This document shows positions 33,437 to 46,334 of a stretch of 64,000 nt of DNA, in pieces. Both the position numbers and the translations under genes were made by a program. The notes beneath the pieces were generated by a model. The model did not search any database and was not told the DNA's origin. It saw nothing but the letters and a program-made list of their open reading frames with translations. The stretch spans positions 48,237,980 through 48,301,979 of the forward strand of contig JAJKFL010000042.1 of assembly GCA_021186555.1 (NCBI GenBank), read 5' to 3'. The stretch's first letter is position 1. Each line of letters opens with the position of its first letter. The stretch comes from Reticulitermes speratus. Taxonomy: Eukaryota > Arthropoda > Insecta > Blattodea > Rhinotermitidae.

Positions 33437-34063
33437 GGCTAGGCGCACACTTTGCGATTTTCTGTCGCGCGATTATTTAGTCGCACAAATAGAACACACT
33501 GTTTTCAGTAGGAATGCGCGCACATGCGACTAAATAAAAAGCAGCGATTAAAAAGACGCAACCAGCCCTATTTTACTAGCGACGAGACTGTCGCGAATTA
33601 AAATGGGTTACATAGACAGGAATGAACCTGCGCACACTTGCTTCTGCTGTTGTTCAGTCGCAGTTCAATCCTTGGAGAGAAATCTATCATTGAGTATTAT
33701 TGTATTTTGAATTATTTGTTATTGATATTGAATTATGTCTGATAACGAATCTGCTGTTGATGATTCACCATCACACATTGAAAAAATTTATTAGGATGGC
33801 CCAGTAAGTCTTCCTGAATTTTGTAGAATTGATCTTTAATGGGTCTTTGACTTATAAGTGGGTGCACCCAATGTTTTCGTTTGCGTCTTTTTTTGGGTTT
33901 CATACGGAGTAATAAGGCAATCACACAAGTACTTTCGATGAAATCCATACCATTACTGAAATATACTAGCGATTTTTTGGTCGCCGTGTGCGGACCGCAA
34001 TACTTTTCGGCGATTGCGACTTTTCAGTCGCGGCGTCAATAAATCGCAAGTGTGCGCCTAGCC
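33437..34063. mobile_element. PIF/Harbinger DNA transposon, degenerate
   Basis: Terminal inverted repeats ggctaggcgcacac...cgattt at both ends, differing by one base over about 23 bp. They are flanked by TAA on both sides (33434-33436 and 34064-34066), the 3-bp target duplication typical of PIF/Harbinger. It lies 115 bp downstream of the first channel exon. Confidence 0.85.
33733..33948 (-). pseudogene. Harbinger transposase N-terminal remnant
   Basis: It encodes KKRRKRKHWVHPLISQRPIK followed by DQFYKIQEDLLGHPNKFF. This matches the conserved N-terminal W-x-H/R-P-x-x-x-x-R...F...L...F pattern of HARBI1-like nucleases. No DDE catalytic domain remains in the 627-bp element, so it could only have moved in trans. 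Confidence 0.75.
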
Positions 34064-34324
34064 TAAGACAAACTTTAAACTCTAGGCATAAACAGGAGGG
34101 AAATACTAAGATGTATCGTAAGTAAATGAGGTGGTAAAGGGCAGACTGATTTAATCCACTTCGGGATATATTCCAGTAGCAGGTACCTGTCAACAGGCTA
34201 ATGAACACCTCGGTTCCGTAGAAAGAAGGTTCTTGTTTAGCTAACGGACTGTTGGAGACTTCAGGAGAATTAAATTTATTTCAATCCAACAAATGCACTA
34301 CACTTTCTTTCAATGATTTCTTGT

Positions 34325-34370
34325 CCCTACATATGTTTCGGCACACCTTGTTCCATCCTAAGGGGGGTCG
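34325..34370 (-). ncRNA. hammerhead-like motif, core mutated
   Basis: The - strand core reads CTTAGGA (G5 changed to T), with CCC/GGG stem I, GAAA and ACATATGTA retained. Confidence 0.4.
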
Positions 34371-34525
34371 TCGACAGTTCGGCTTACAATAATTATCACT
34401 TGTCTTTATGTGTATAGTAATTAGTTTTTCTTCTTTCGTGTTTGGTGCCGGTGGCTTACAATAATTATGTGTTGTAAAAGTGAGTGAAAAACAATTGGAT
34501 GTATTGAAGATTGTGAACTCTCGAC

Positions 34526-34575
34526 GACCCCCACTGAGGATGGCGCAGGGTATGCCGAAACATATGTAGGGGCAA
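34526..34575 (+). ncRNA. hammerhead-like motif, ACATATGT family
   Basis: CTGAGGA at 34534-34540, GGC(G)CA...TGCC, GAAA at 34557-34560, ACATATGT, A, GGGG. One extra A separates CCCC from the core C. Confidence 0.45.
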
Positions 34576-34749
34576 GAGATCATTGAAAGAAATTGTAGTG
34601 CATTTGTTGGATTGAAATGAATTTAATTAATATCAAAATGTACGGTATATATATAACACAAAGCTCTTCAGCAGAAGTCCATTCCATCGAGGTAGATATA
34701 TGAAGTTTGTTGTTAAAATATTTGCAAATTTTTAATAGTTGTTTTTCTG

Positions 34750-35036
34750 TAAAGGTAATGTTTACCCTATAACCTGTCATGATGGCACAGAGGGGGAGTA
34801 GAGGTATAGCTGTACTCTTTCTTTAACCTCCGCGCTAGATGGGGTGAGTGTTCAACGCCACGACGTGGCCTTTTAACCGACGGGAAAGAAACCCCGGTAC
34901 CCATTTTACAGAAGTCTGAATGGGCCCCAGGGCACGGTCTGGACGGGTGCGGGAAATTTCATCCCCACAGGGATTCGATCCCCGGACCGTCCAGCCCGTA
35001 GCGAGTCATTATACCGACTGAGCTATCACGGCCCAC
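34750..35036 (-). mobile_element. SINE type A
   Basis: The - strand head gggccgtgatagctcagtcg, B box gggatcgaatccc and tail gtaaagg. Full length. Confidence 0.9.
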
Positions 35037-35154
35037 TATTCTGTAGGTAAAATCAATTCAGGGAATGCGAGATTTTGAGTTCTCCACAGAGATACATTTG
35101 AGGATTTGTGTCGTTTTGAAAGTTACGTTGCGTCTCTAGGTTAGACGACCTCGA

Positions 35155-35245
35155 CATCTTAGACTCCTTTACCTTTGAAGAAGAAAGAAGACACTCCGTC
35201 CCTCCGAAACGTCGGGAAACAGTAACCCAGCGACACAGCGTTACG
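35155..35245 (+). ncRNA. degenerate hammerhead-like motif
   Basis: TTGAAGA near 35175, a purine-rich stem II region, tccgaaacgtcgg, then a cacagcgttacgtc box. The pairing is poor. Confidence 0.25.
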
Positions 35246-35289
35246 TCAAAGAAGACATGAATTTTCAGTTTCAAGAACTGTTTGTCTTA

Positions 35290-36380
35290 ACGTACGTCGG
35301 CTTGTTTTATCAACTCGTGTGCGTTTGTATGCGTGTGTGTGTGTGATTCTGGCATTCGTTCTGCATGCTTATGCGACACACCGTTTACACGGAACGTAAC
35401 AAATTTCATCCAATTGGCAACAAATTGCACCTGCTGAAAACGAAAAGATTTGTGGGCCATGTTAAATTATGGGTCTTGGTGTCATCATCAGTGAATGGCT
35501 ATCAGAGGTTTCATTTATTATAATACTTCAAACTGCACTATTTAATTTCGTTTTGCTCATAATTTCACACTAAAATATTGGTAATCATTAATTATATAAT
35601 ACCTCTCTCTCTCGCTTTAGCTCAAAACTTTTAACGACGTCATTTGCAAAGAACAAAGACTGGTTACAATTCCTTGTACCTCCTGTCACGTCTTCAAATG
35701 AACAGCTGGATGTATTCGCAAAAAGTATGAGATTTTGATGGAAAGTTTGAAGAATTTTAAATTTTGTGCAAACCGGCTACATCCGGTTCAGGTCAGTTCG
35801 GCTATTCCTAGCCGCAGCATCTGTTAGATAAGGCCACGTGTTGTGCAAGGAATGCGCGAGCTAATGGAGAGCCGTCCTTGTCAGCGATAACAGGATTTAC
35901 GGCCGAGTATTTAAGGCCTCAGCAGGCAAATGCAGTAATGGCTTAAATACAGCGAACATAGGCTACCTGCACAGCGTTCAGCAAGTCAAATGGGAAACTT
36001 CAAATATTTCATATGCTGACACGCCACTTATACACTAAAAGTCATACAGCTATTTATTTGAATATTAAGGTCTTTTGAGATGAGACATCGTGTAATTTGG
36101 TAAATATATACTAAAGTTATAAACCTGTCTAATCTGTATATAGAGTGGAAGAATTTGCAGTTATCCTGAACATGGGTACAGCAGATTAGTGTTAATGTGA
36201 TATATATTTACCACATTACATGGCATTGCATCCAGAAAGGCCGTAACATCAGTATTCGCTGTTGAGAGAAGATAAAATCTAGCGTCATTTATTGTTTATT
36301 TAATGACTCAGTATCCTGATCTGTGTGTCTTCTAATGACGAAAATTATTATGGAATAACGAATTGGTAAGGTGACTCAAG
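35290..36380. other. unassigned intron sequence
   Basis: AT-rich, with a short (TG)n near 35335. No exon or repeat recognised. Confidence 0.4.
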
Positions 36381-36384
36381 TTTA

Positions 36385-36470
36385 GCCTCTTAACGATTAT
36401 TTTTATAACATCCATTTGAATATTATCTTCTCATCTACGCGTAGCTCTACCAGGTGGTTTCTTTCGAAAT
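36385..36470 (-). pseudogene. short LINE fragment
   Basis: The - strand reads GRATRRREDNIQMDVIK-like, matching the [15 protein letters not shown] tail motif. Confidence 0.5.
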
Positions 36471-36708
36471 AAAATTGTTTATATATATATGTCTGTTATC
36501 CCACGAGTTCTACTTGCCTGCTTCCTTCTTATCCTCCTTGATTTGATTATCTTCCAATCAATTAATGAAATAATTTGCCATTCCATTTATTATTTGCAAA
36601 TGAAAATTGTGTTGATGTGTCACGGGGTGAGAAAATCATATCACAGCTGTGTGTCTTAATAATCACGAATTAGTCTGTGACAATGGCGAAAGGTAAGCCT
36701 CAATTTCT

Positions 36709-37041
36709 ATACAGGGTGATTCAGTGACAGTCTGCAAGGCGTAAATGTATTATTGAAGTCGTTGGCAAACCTGTGCTGAAATGTGCATTCATGTAGCAGG
36801 CGGAAGAACTGGCCATATTTCTTCTTGACGTTTTTCCATTAGCTTGTTATATTTATGTTAGTTGTACGTTGGTTACTATAAATGTTTACTCTTAAACCCA
36901 CTTGATTATATCTTTAAAATCGTCTGCCATGGTTATTTAAACTTTACAAAGAGATCCATGTTAATAGCACTACTTTCTCGCCGAAATTACGTGACTCATG
37001 TATCCACGAACTTTGGTATCTTCTCTTGAATCACCCTGTAT
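36709..37041. mobile_element. TIR MITE, mariner-like ends
   Basis: atacagggtgattca at the left and tgaatcaccctgtat at the right, exact inverse repeats about 330 bp apart. No transposase frame. Confidence 0.7.
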
Positions 37042-37183
37042 ATGTATAAATTGAAGATAATACACACTTTATCAGTAAAAATACAAATTTTAAGGTTAAA
37101 ACATCCCGTTGTGACGTGTAAAATTAGACAGATGGTGAAGACCGTAACTGATCACAATAGCTTAGATTATGTTTGTCGATCGT

Positions 37184-37232
37184 ATTCTTGTTACATGTTT
37201 CGGCTTAAATTGAAACAATCATCAGACACAAG
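37184..37232 (-). ncRNA. hammerhead-like motif with canonical CTGATGA
   Basis: The - strand core CTGATGA (37219-37225) is followed by GAAACATGTA and ACAAG. Stem II is poor and stem I (TTGT/ACAA) is offset by two bases. Confidence 0.35.
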
Positions 37233-37439
37233 TTAAAATATATATATAAAAAAATTTGTAACCCATAGATTGTTACATATAATTGATATCTCGGTTTTAT
37301 ATATCAATAATTAATATCTAATATTAATTTAGCCGAAACTGTGATATGTTGATGTTTAATTATGTATTAAAAGTAATATATTAAAATTCTCAACATGAAA
37401 ATGTAAAAAATGTAAAAATGCAGTACATTCATTACAATA

Positions 37440-38149
37440 CGTAGCCTAAGTCTATCATTCCGATGTGCATGTGCAGTCTAAAGAGCTCGTCAACACGACC
37501 AAGAAGTTTCATATTTATAAGGAAACAAGCAATGGCATAAGCAGTATTACCGTGCAAAGTCTGTAACGCCATAACAGCACTGCAAGTTCACTTGACTGTG
37601 TCCCAGACTCAGTGACCTCCACCAGTACTGGACTAGGACGCAAACTAAACAGACGCTGCGCCAAATACCCGTAACAGCACCACTTCTACTAGCAACAAGT
37701 AAGAAAAGATATAACAATTTAAATTCTTTAACTACTTCTATATTTATATATTTCCAATTATAAAAATCTATATTCTTATAATTTCAGTTACCAACAACCA
37801 GTAACACTCCCTTATCATAAAGAATCATAAAATCAGGTGAAATGATAATTCATGGAAATTTAAAGAGAATGACGTCATCATTGTACTTCCCAAAATAGTT
37901 TTACAATTTTCGTTTTAGCTTTTATATATATATATATTTACATAATGTCATAAATTCTTTATTTACAGACCCCACCATGTTGTAGAAGGTCCCCGTTATA
38001 CCAATTTATAAGATTCATGTAGATCACGATGAAGCTAGATCTCATATTTTAACAGAATTGCTGCATTTTTAAATTTTTATGTCACGAATTTATATATATT
38101 GTTTTTAACATGTAATTAAATGTCAGCGTATCACAGTTTTATTTAAACT
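37440..38149. other. unassigned intron sequence
   Basis: AT-rich sequence without recognisable features. Confidence 0.4.
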
Positions 38150-38161
38150 AACATATAAATT

Positions 38162-38439
38162 GAGCCGTGCCATGGCTCAGGCGGTTAGTCGCCCGCCTCT
38201 CACCAAGGAGGCCCCGGTTCGATCCCGGGTCAGTCCATGTGAGATTTATGGTGGACAAAGTGGCACTGGGACAGGTTTTTCTCCGAGTTGTCGGTTTTCC
38301 CCTGTCAATTTCATTCCACTGGTGCTCCATTACTTGTAAAACTTGGTAAAAACTGATCATCTTCATCACAGGGGTTGCACAAGAAGCCTTAAGGCTGCGG
38401 TGCGTACGTAGCATCTGCTGCGGGGCCCTTCACTACGCA
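38162..38439 (+). mobile_element. SINE type B, full length
   Basis: Head ccatggctcaggcggttagt and B box ggttcgatcccgg. The 3' end is gcatctgctgcggggccctt. A perfect 12-bp target duplication aacatataaatt lies at 38150-38161 and 38440-38451. Confidence 0.95.
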
Positions 38440-38930
38440 AACATATAAATTACTGGCATGTAATGCGGAGATCTCACTCATATCTAACAATCTGCTGGTT
38501 ACAAGTTTCTCTTCTATGTACTTTAACTAGTGTCTCATTACGGCTTTTATTTAAGCCGAAACGTGTAGCATGAGCACCCTCTCCATCTAAGTGGCAGTAC
38601 TGTGGCCATCATGAGGGAAGTGTTAATTTGATGCCAGACGAAATTAATGTCATTTGGTTGAATTTACAGTCATGATGACGTCAGCATAATATGAGTTCAA
38701 ATTGACAGGATGTTACTTATTTCGTTCTTTCATTATTTTGTTGTGTTGTCGAGTCGTAGTTCAAATTCACGTTTGTTTGTGTCAGTGTCATACCGGGTGT
38801 TTACGAAGCGCAGTTTTGTCCCCACTGTTTACGTATATTTGCCTTCGTATACTTTCTCCTTCTATCTATATTACCCAAACAGCAAGACATTACTAACAAA
38901 AGTATATCAGAAATTTATATTTTTCTGTAA

Positions 38931-38932
<2 letters not shown>

Positions 38933-38970
<38 letters not shown>
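38933..38970. repeat. (AT)n microsatellite
   Basis: About 19 AT dinucleotides. Confidence 0.95.
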
Positions 38971-38973
<3 letters not shown>

Positions 38974-39073
38974 TATTTCCGTAATTACTCTACTTTTCAT
39001 TATATAAAATTGTGTTCCGTCAAATGTACACCCTTTATTATCGACTATTTTGAATACAGTTTATATTAAAAAT

Positions 39074-39118
39074 ATCCCAACATGTTTCGAACTATGTTAC
39101 AGTTCATCTTCAGGGATT
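39074..39118 (-). ncRNA. hammerhead-like motif, GAACT family
   Basis: The - strand reads ATCC, CTGAAGA, T, GAACT...AGTTC, GAAA, ACATGT, T, GGGAT. The core and stem II are intact; stem I has two to three pairs with a wobble. Confidence 0.5.
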
Positions 39119-39339
39119 CAATTGTTCATTACACCAGCTTTACATGTATGGTACTTAATAAAATATGTAAGTTAGTAGATAAAATGTCGTTAAATGTGTT
39201 GAGTTTGTGGACACTGAAAACAATATTAAAACATTTTTAAGCTAAAATATTTAATAATACATAATAAAGAAAATGTACGGTACAAATAACATAAAATAAC
39301 ATAAACTCTACTTTTGTTTTTACAACTTTTTTGATATAA

Positions 39340-42062
39340 TTGAATTATTTGTACCAACAAATGCACTAAGACAGCTTTTTTTATTATAAGGATGCCTTTA
39401 TTATAAGGATGCCTTTATTATAAGGATGCCTTTATTATAAGGATGCCTTTATTATAAGGATGCCTTATTATTATAAGGATGCCTTTATTATAAGGATGCC
39501 TTTATTATAAGGATGCCTTTATTATAAGGATGCCTTTATTATAAGGATGCCTTTATTATAAGGATGCCTTTATTATAAGGATGCCTTTATTATAAGGATG
39601 CCTTTATTATAAGGATGCCTTTATTATAAGGATGCCTTTATTATAAGGATGCCTTTATTATAAGGATGCCTTTATTATAAGGATGCCTTTATTATAAGGA
39701 TGCCTTTATTATAAGGATGCCTTTATTATAAGGATGCCTTTATTATAAGGATGCCTTTATTATAAGGATGCCTTTATTATAAGGATGCCTTTATTATAAG
39801 GATGCCTTTATTATAAGGATGCCTTTATTATAAGGATGCCTTTATTATAAGGATGCCTTTATTATAAGGATGCCTTTATTATAAGGATGCCTTTATTATA
39901 AGGATGCCTTTATTATAAGGATGCCTTTATTATAAGGATGCCTTTATTATAAGGATGCCTTTATTATAAGGATGCCTTTATTATAAGGATGCCTTTATTA
40001 TAAGGATGCCTTATTATAAGGATGCCTTTATTATAAGGATGCCTTTATTATAAGGATGCCTTTATTATAAGGATGCCTTTATTATAAGGATGCCTTTATT
40101 ATAAGGATGCCTTTATTATAAGGATGCCTTTATTATAAGGATGCCTTTATTATAAGGATGCCTTTATTATAAGGATGCCTTTATTATAAGGATGCCTTTA
40201 TTATAAGGATGCCTTTATTATAAGGATGCCTTTATTATAAGGATGCCTTTATTATAAGGATGCCTTTATTATAAGGATGCCTTTATTATAAGGATGCCTT
40301 TATTATAAGGATGCCTTTATTATAAGGATGCCTTTATTGTAAGGATGCCTTTATTGTAAGGATGCCTTTATTGTAAGGATGCCTTTATTGTAAGGATGCC
40401 TTTATTGTAAGGATGCCTTTATTGTAAGGATGCCTTTATTATAAGGATGCCTTTATTATAAGGATGCCTTTATTATAAGATGCCTTATTATAAGGATGCC
40501 TTTATTATAAGGATGCCTTTATTATAAGGATGCCTTTATTATAAGGATGCCTTTATTATAAGGATGCCTTTATTATAAGGATGCCTTTATATATAAAGGA
40601 TGCCTTTATTATAAGGATGCCTTTATTATAAGGATGCCTTTATTATAAGGATGCCTTTATTATAAGGATGCCTTTATTATAAGGATGCCTTTATTATAAG
40701 GATGCCTTTATTATAAGGATGCCTTTATTATAAGGATGCCTTTATTATAAGGATGCCTTTATTATAAGGATGCCTTTATTATAAGGATGCCTTTATTATA
40801 AGGATGCCTTTATTATAAGGATGCCTTTATTATAAGGATGCCTTTATTGTAAGGATGCCTTTATTGTAAGGATGCCTTTATTGTAAGGATGCCTTTATTG
40901 TAAGGATGCCTTTATTGTAAGGATGCCTTTATTGTAAGGATGCCTTTATTATAAGGATGCCTTTATTATAAGGATGCCTTTATTATAAGGATGCCTTTAT
41001 TATAAGGATGCCTTTATTATAAGGATGCCTTTATTATAAGGATGCCTTTATTATAAGGATGCCTTTATTATAAGGATGCCTTTATTATAAGGATGCCTTT
41101 ATTATAAGGATGCCTTTATTATAAGGATGCCTTTATTATAAGGATGCCTTTATTATAAGGATGCCTTTATTATAAGGATGCCTTTATTATAAGGATGCCT
41201 TTATTATAAGGATGCCTTTATTATAAGGATGCCTTTATTATAAGGATGCCTTTATTATAAGGATGCCTTTATTATAAGGATGCCTTTATTATAAGGATGC
41301 CTTTATTATAAGGATGCCTTTATTATAAGGATGCCTTTATTATAAGGATGCCTTTATTATAAGGATGCCTTTATTATAAGGATGCCTTTATTATAAGGAT
41401 GCCTTTATTATAAGGATGCCTTTATTATAAGGATGCCTTTATTATAAGGATGCCTTTATTATAAGGATGCCTTTATTATAAGGATGCCTTTATTATAAGG
41501 ATGCCTTTATTATAAGGATGCCTTTATTATAAGGATGCCTTTATTATAAGGATGCCTTTATTATAAGGATGCCTTTATTATAAGGATGCCTTTATTATAA
41601 GGATGCCTTTATTATAAGGATGCCTTTATTATAAGGATGCCTTTATTATAAGGATGCCTTTATTATAAGGATGCCTTTATTATAAGGATGCCTTTATTAT
41701 AAGGATGCCTTTATTATAAGGATGCCTTTATTATAAGGATGCCTTTATTATAAGGATGCCTTTATTATAAGGATGCCTTTATTATAAGGATGCCTTTATT
41801 ATAAGGATGCCTTTATTATAAGGATGCCTTTATTATAAGGATGCCTTTATTATAAGGATGCCTTTATTATAAGGATGCCTTTATATTATAAGGATGCCTT
41901 TATTATAAGGATGCCTTTATTATAAGGATGCCTTTATTATAAGGATGCCTTTATTATAAGGATGCCCCAATACGCATCCTTATAATAAAGAAAACAGTGA
42001 AAAAACTGTCTTAGTGCATTTGTTGGTACAAATAATTCAATTATAAAAAGATGCACGGTGAA
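39340..42062. mobile_element. foldback element expanded by a 17-bp array
   Basis: The left end aattatttgtaccaacaaat gcactaagacag is inverted at 42005-42045. It is followed by gatgcacggtga at 42050. The centre is almost wholly the minisatellite. Confidence 0.85.
39383..41966. repeat. 17-bp minisatellite, about 152 copies
   Basis: Unit ATTATAAGGATGCCTTT, highly homogeneous. An ATTGTAAGG variant forms two six-copy blocks (about 40335-40440 and 40845-40950), exactly 510 bp apart. Confidence 0.98.
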
Positions 42063-42069
42063 TATGAAG

Positions 42070-42700
42070 TGAAGTTTATTTTGCTATAGTTATTTGCCAT
42101 TCCGTGTCAGTTTCATTACAAAAATATTGTCTATGACCACAGTGCTTTTCCATTAATGAATTAAATAGACGCATAAAGGCCTATCTTCAGACTTATTTGT
42201 ACCCGATACTCTATCTGTCATGCGTCAAGATATTCTCAAACACCTCCTGTGCCCTATTTACTAAAATCAATTCGTTATGTGAGTTTGCCCTCTAATAAAA
42301 CAAAACAGGGGTGGAGCTAAAGCTGACAGAGATTGAATAAATGTGTGGTTTAGTTTGAAAACAATTTAAAATTCAAAATAGCATTTTCAAAGTTCCTGCG
42401 GTTCCATGTTGGTATTGTCTTAATTTAATTTTAGTTAATATTACAGGATGTTTTATTCAATACCGCGTTCCTGGAATTTCCAGCTGTCTACGTATGCTAC
42501 AGGGTGCTGTTGTGTTTTGTTTCAGGGTAGGGAATTTGTAAGAATTGTAAACTAAATATGTAAACCTGACTGCATTTGTGAAAAATTTTTTTTTTGGGGG
42601 GGGGGGGGCCAAACGTTAACCCTTTCGTAAGCGACACACATCTGCATGTATTCAGTTTCACCTCCAAACAGTCACGTGTAATTTTACGTATCAAAGTAAG
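42070..42700. other. unassigned intron sequence
   Basis: No exon. Contains a T9-G12 homopolymer junction at about 42588-42608. Confidence 0.4.
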
Positions 42701-42702
42701 GG

Positions 42703-42892
42703 AAAGATGTAGCTCAGCCGGAATAGTGACAACGCTTCGGGCTGAAAGTCCAAAGAATCGTGTTTGATTCCCGGAAGTAGAAAGACACGCTTCTCGTCTT
42801 TAAAGCATCTAGACCATCCCATCTAGTGACTAGGTTAAGAATGAGTGGAGCTATAACTCCATTCCCCAATATGTCTTCATTACGCACACAAG
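42703..42892 (+). mobile_element. SINE type F
   Basis: Head gtagctcagccggaatagtg and B box gtttgattcccgg. The 3' domain is aagaatgagtggagctataa. Confidence 0.8.
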
Positions 42893-42929
42893 GATAAATT
42901 TAATTGTACTATCAAAGATAAAAATTGAT

Positions 42930-43165
42930 GTGGTCAGTGCCGGCCTTCGTAAACGCGGGGCCCGATTGCGATCCTTGGGGCGTGCCCCTAAAATTTATTG
43001 TGCAGAGCAAAATTATGACTGTTTTGGTATATTGACGTAAGTTAGGGTAAAAAATGTAAATGGTCTATTTTTATCATTTTTAAAAATTACTAATGCCCGA
43101 ATGAGCGCGGGGCCCTTTAAGTGTGGGGCTCGATTGCGTCAAATCGGTCCAATCGGCCTAATGTT
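42930..43165. mobile_element. possible MITE with GC-rich ends
   Basis: cagtgccggccttcgtaaac at the left. gcggggccc motifs recur near both ends, and it ends aatcggcc. The pairing of the ends is imperfect. Confidence 0.3.
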
Positions 43166-43204
43166 CTTTGGTCGCTGCTCTCAGTTAAGTCTAATGCCAT
43201 GAAG

Positions 43205-43440
43205 AAGTAGCATTAGAGATTCACGCGTGCTTAACCTCGCAAGTAAATGGGTATTTAGTGGTAGCTTTACGCTCCCGCCGCTTTATCTCAGACGGCAGAT
43301 CTTCCCTTTAACAGAACGCAGAGCCGGTGAGGACATGGTAAAGACGAGAATATAACCTGTGTCCCTGACAGAAATCGAACCCCCAATATTGCAGCTTTTT
43401 GTCTAGTCACTATACTGACTGAGCTATCTGGCTCTCGTAC
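43205..43440 (-). mobile_element. SINE type F
   Basis: The - strand head gagccagatagctcagtcag and B box gggttcgatttct. The body carries the cgaggttaagcac segment. Confidence 0.75.
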
Positions 43441-43501
43441 TTGTTCGTTTTCTCTCTATGTAAATTTTGGATTTTAAGTTGTTATATTTTGAAACAATAG
43501 A

Positions 43502-45822
43502 TCACTTCTATTACTGTACATAAAGCCAGTTTAGATGCACACACACAATAATTGTGAACATACAGATATCTTCTATTACTGAACACAAAGCCAGTTTAGA
43601 TGCACACACACAATAATTGTGAACATACAGATATCTTCTATTACTGAACACAAAGCCAGTTTAGATGCACACACACAATAATTGTGAACATACAGATATC
43701 TTCTATTACTGAACACAAAGCCAGTTTAGTTGCACACACACAATAATTGTGAACATACAGATATCTTCTATTACTGAACACAAAGCCAGTTTAGATGCAC
43801 ACACACACACAATAATTGTGAACACACAGATATCTTCTATTACTGAACATAAAGCCAGTTTGGATGCACACACACAATAATTGTGAACATAAAGATATTT
43901 TCTATTACTGAACATAAAGCCAGTTTAGATGCACACACACAATAATTGTGAACATACAGATATCTTCAATTACTGAACATAAAGCCAGTTTAGATGCACA
44001 CACACAATAATTGTGAACATACAGAGATATCTTCTATTACTGAACACAAAGCCAGTTTAGATGCACACACACAACAATTGTGAACATACAGATATCTTCT
44101 ATTACTGAACACAAAGCCAGTTTAGATGCACACACACAATAATTGTGAACATACAGATATCTTCTATTACTGAACACAAAGCCAGTTTAGATGCACACAC
44201 ACACACAATAATTGTGAACACACAGATATCTTCTATTACTGAACATAAAGCCAGTTTAGATGCACACACACAATAATTGTGAACTTACAGAGATATCTTC
44301 TATTACTGAACACAAAGCCAGTTTAGATGCACACACACAATAATTGTGAACATACAGATATCTTCTATTACTGAACATAAAGCCAGTTTAGATGCACACA
44401 CACAATAATTGTGAACATACAGATATCTTCTATTACTGAACACAAAGCCAGTTTAGATGCACACACACAATAATTGTGAACATACAGATATCTTCTATTA
44501 CTGAACACAAAGCCAGTTTAGATGCACACACACAATAATTGTGAACATACAGATATCTTCTATTACTGAACATAAAGCCAGTTTAGATGCACACACACAC
44601 AATAATTGTGAACATACAGATATCTTCTATTACTGAACACAAAGCCAGTTTAGATGCACACACACAATAATTGTGAACATACAGATATCTTCTATTACTG
44701 AACACAAAGCCAGTTTAGATGCACACACACACACAATAATTGTGAACATACAGATATCTTCTATTACTGAACACAAAGCCAGTTTAGATGCACACACACA
44801 CACAATAATTGTGAACATACAGATATCTTCTATTACTGAACACAAAGCCAGTTTAGATGCACACACACAATAATTGTGAACATACAGATATCTTCTATTA
44901 CTGAACACAAAGCCAGTTTAGATGCACACACACAATAATTGTGAACATACAGATATCTTCTATTACTGAACACAAAGCCAGTTTAGATGCACACACACAC
45001 ACAATAATTGTGAACATACAGATATCTTCTATTACTGAACACAAAGCCAGTTTAGATGCACACACACAATAATTGTGAACATACAGATATCTTCTATTTA
45101 CTGAACACAAAGCCAGTTTAGATGCACACACACAATAATTGTGAACATACAGATATCTTCTATTACTGAACACAAAGCCAGTTTAGATGCACACACACAC
45201 ACAATAATTGTGAACATACAGATATCTTCTATTACTGAACACAAAGCCAGTTTAGATGCACACACACAATAATTGTGAACATACAGATATCTTCTATTAC
45301 TGAACACAAAGCCAGTTTAGATGCACACACACAATAATTGTGAACATACAGATATCTTCTATTACTGAACACAAAGCCAGTTTAGATGCACACACACAAT
45401 AATTGTGAACATACAGATATCTTCTATTACTGAACACAAAGCCAGTTTAGATGCACACACACACACACAATAATTGTGGACATACAGATATCTTCTATTA
45501 CTGAACACAAAGCCGGTTTAGATGCACACACACACACAATAATTGTGAACATACAGATATCTTCTATTACTGAACATAAAGCCAGTTTAGATGCACACAC
45601 ACAATAATTGTGAACATACAGATATCTTCTATTACTGAACATAAAGCCAGTTTAGATGCACACACACAATAATTGTGAACATACAGATATCTTCTATTAC
45701 TGAACACAAAGCCAGTTTAGATGCACACACACAATAATTGTGAACATACAGATATCTTCTGTTACTGAACACAAAGCCAGTTTAGATGCACACACACACA
45801 AAATAATTGTGAACATACAGGA
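43502..45822. repeat. 65-bp minisatellite, about 35 copies
   Basis: Units contain gatgcacacacacaataatt, gtgaacatacagatatcttc and tattactgaacacaaagcca. Length differences arise mainly in an internal (CA)n, so unit size varies by 2-8 bp. The - strand frames are artefacts. Confidence 0.97.
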
Positions 45823-46073
45823 TGTACATCATTCCGTTGTAGCACAGTCTTACACAGTTTTATTGTGACAGCAGTTTCATGTTTACGCAGTTCCTGCACC
45901 GTGGAACAGCCAGCGTCTAAACCTTCATACGGTCTTACTGACAGGACTCTTGGTTCAAAAGTTACAAGAAACAAACCTCTTTTGAAGGAATAAACTTTGT
46001 GAACTAATATTGCTGTTAATTAATTTTTTTTATTCAAATCCAACAAATGCACTACACATTTAATGATTTCTTG

Positions 46074-46116
46074 TCCCTACATATGTTTCGGCATACTTTG
46101 TGCCATCCTCAGGGGG
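46074..46116 (-). ncRNA. hammerhead-like motif, ACATATGT family
   Basis: The - strand reads CCCC, CTGAGGA, T, GGCA...TGCC, GAAA, ACATATGT, A, GGGA. All core residues fit. Confidence 0.6.
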
Positions 46117-46334
46117 GTCGTCGACAGTTCACAATCTTCAATACTCGTACATCAAATTGTTTTCACTCACTTTCACAGTACATAATTACTGTAAGCCACC
46201 AGCACTAAATATCACTTGTGTTTATGTTTATAGTAATTAGCTTATCTTTCTTCAGTGATTTTGTTAAAACAAATCATTAAATTTAGAATTGAAGATAGTT
46301 GTACAAAATATCAAAAGATATTAAAATTGTGTTC

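Larger units (their letters stand above)
34271..34625. mobile_element. foldback/hammerhead element, ACATATGT family, copy 1
   Basis: The arm atttcaatccaacaaatgca ctaca is inverted at 34598-34622. Box aaaatgtacggta follows at 34635. The loop is short (about 130 bp), unlike the related copy at 46030-47175. Confidence 0.85.

Noticed and set aside
43706..45974. Several - strand frames with a repeated Cys-rich peptide
   Set aside because: They are the 65-bp minisatellite; each frame ends where the (CA)n length changes.
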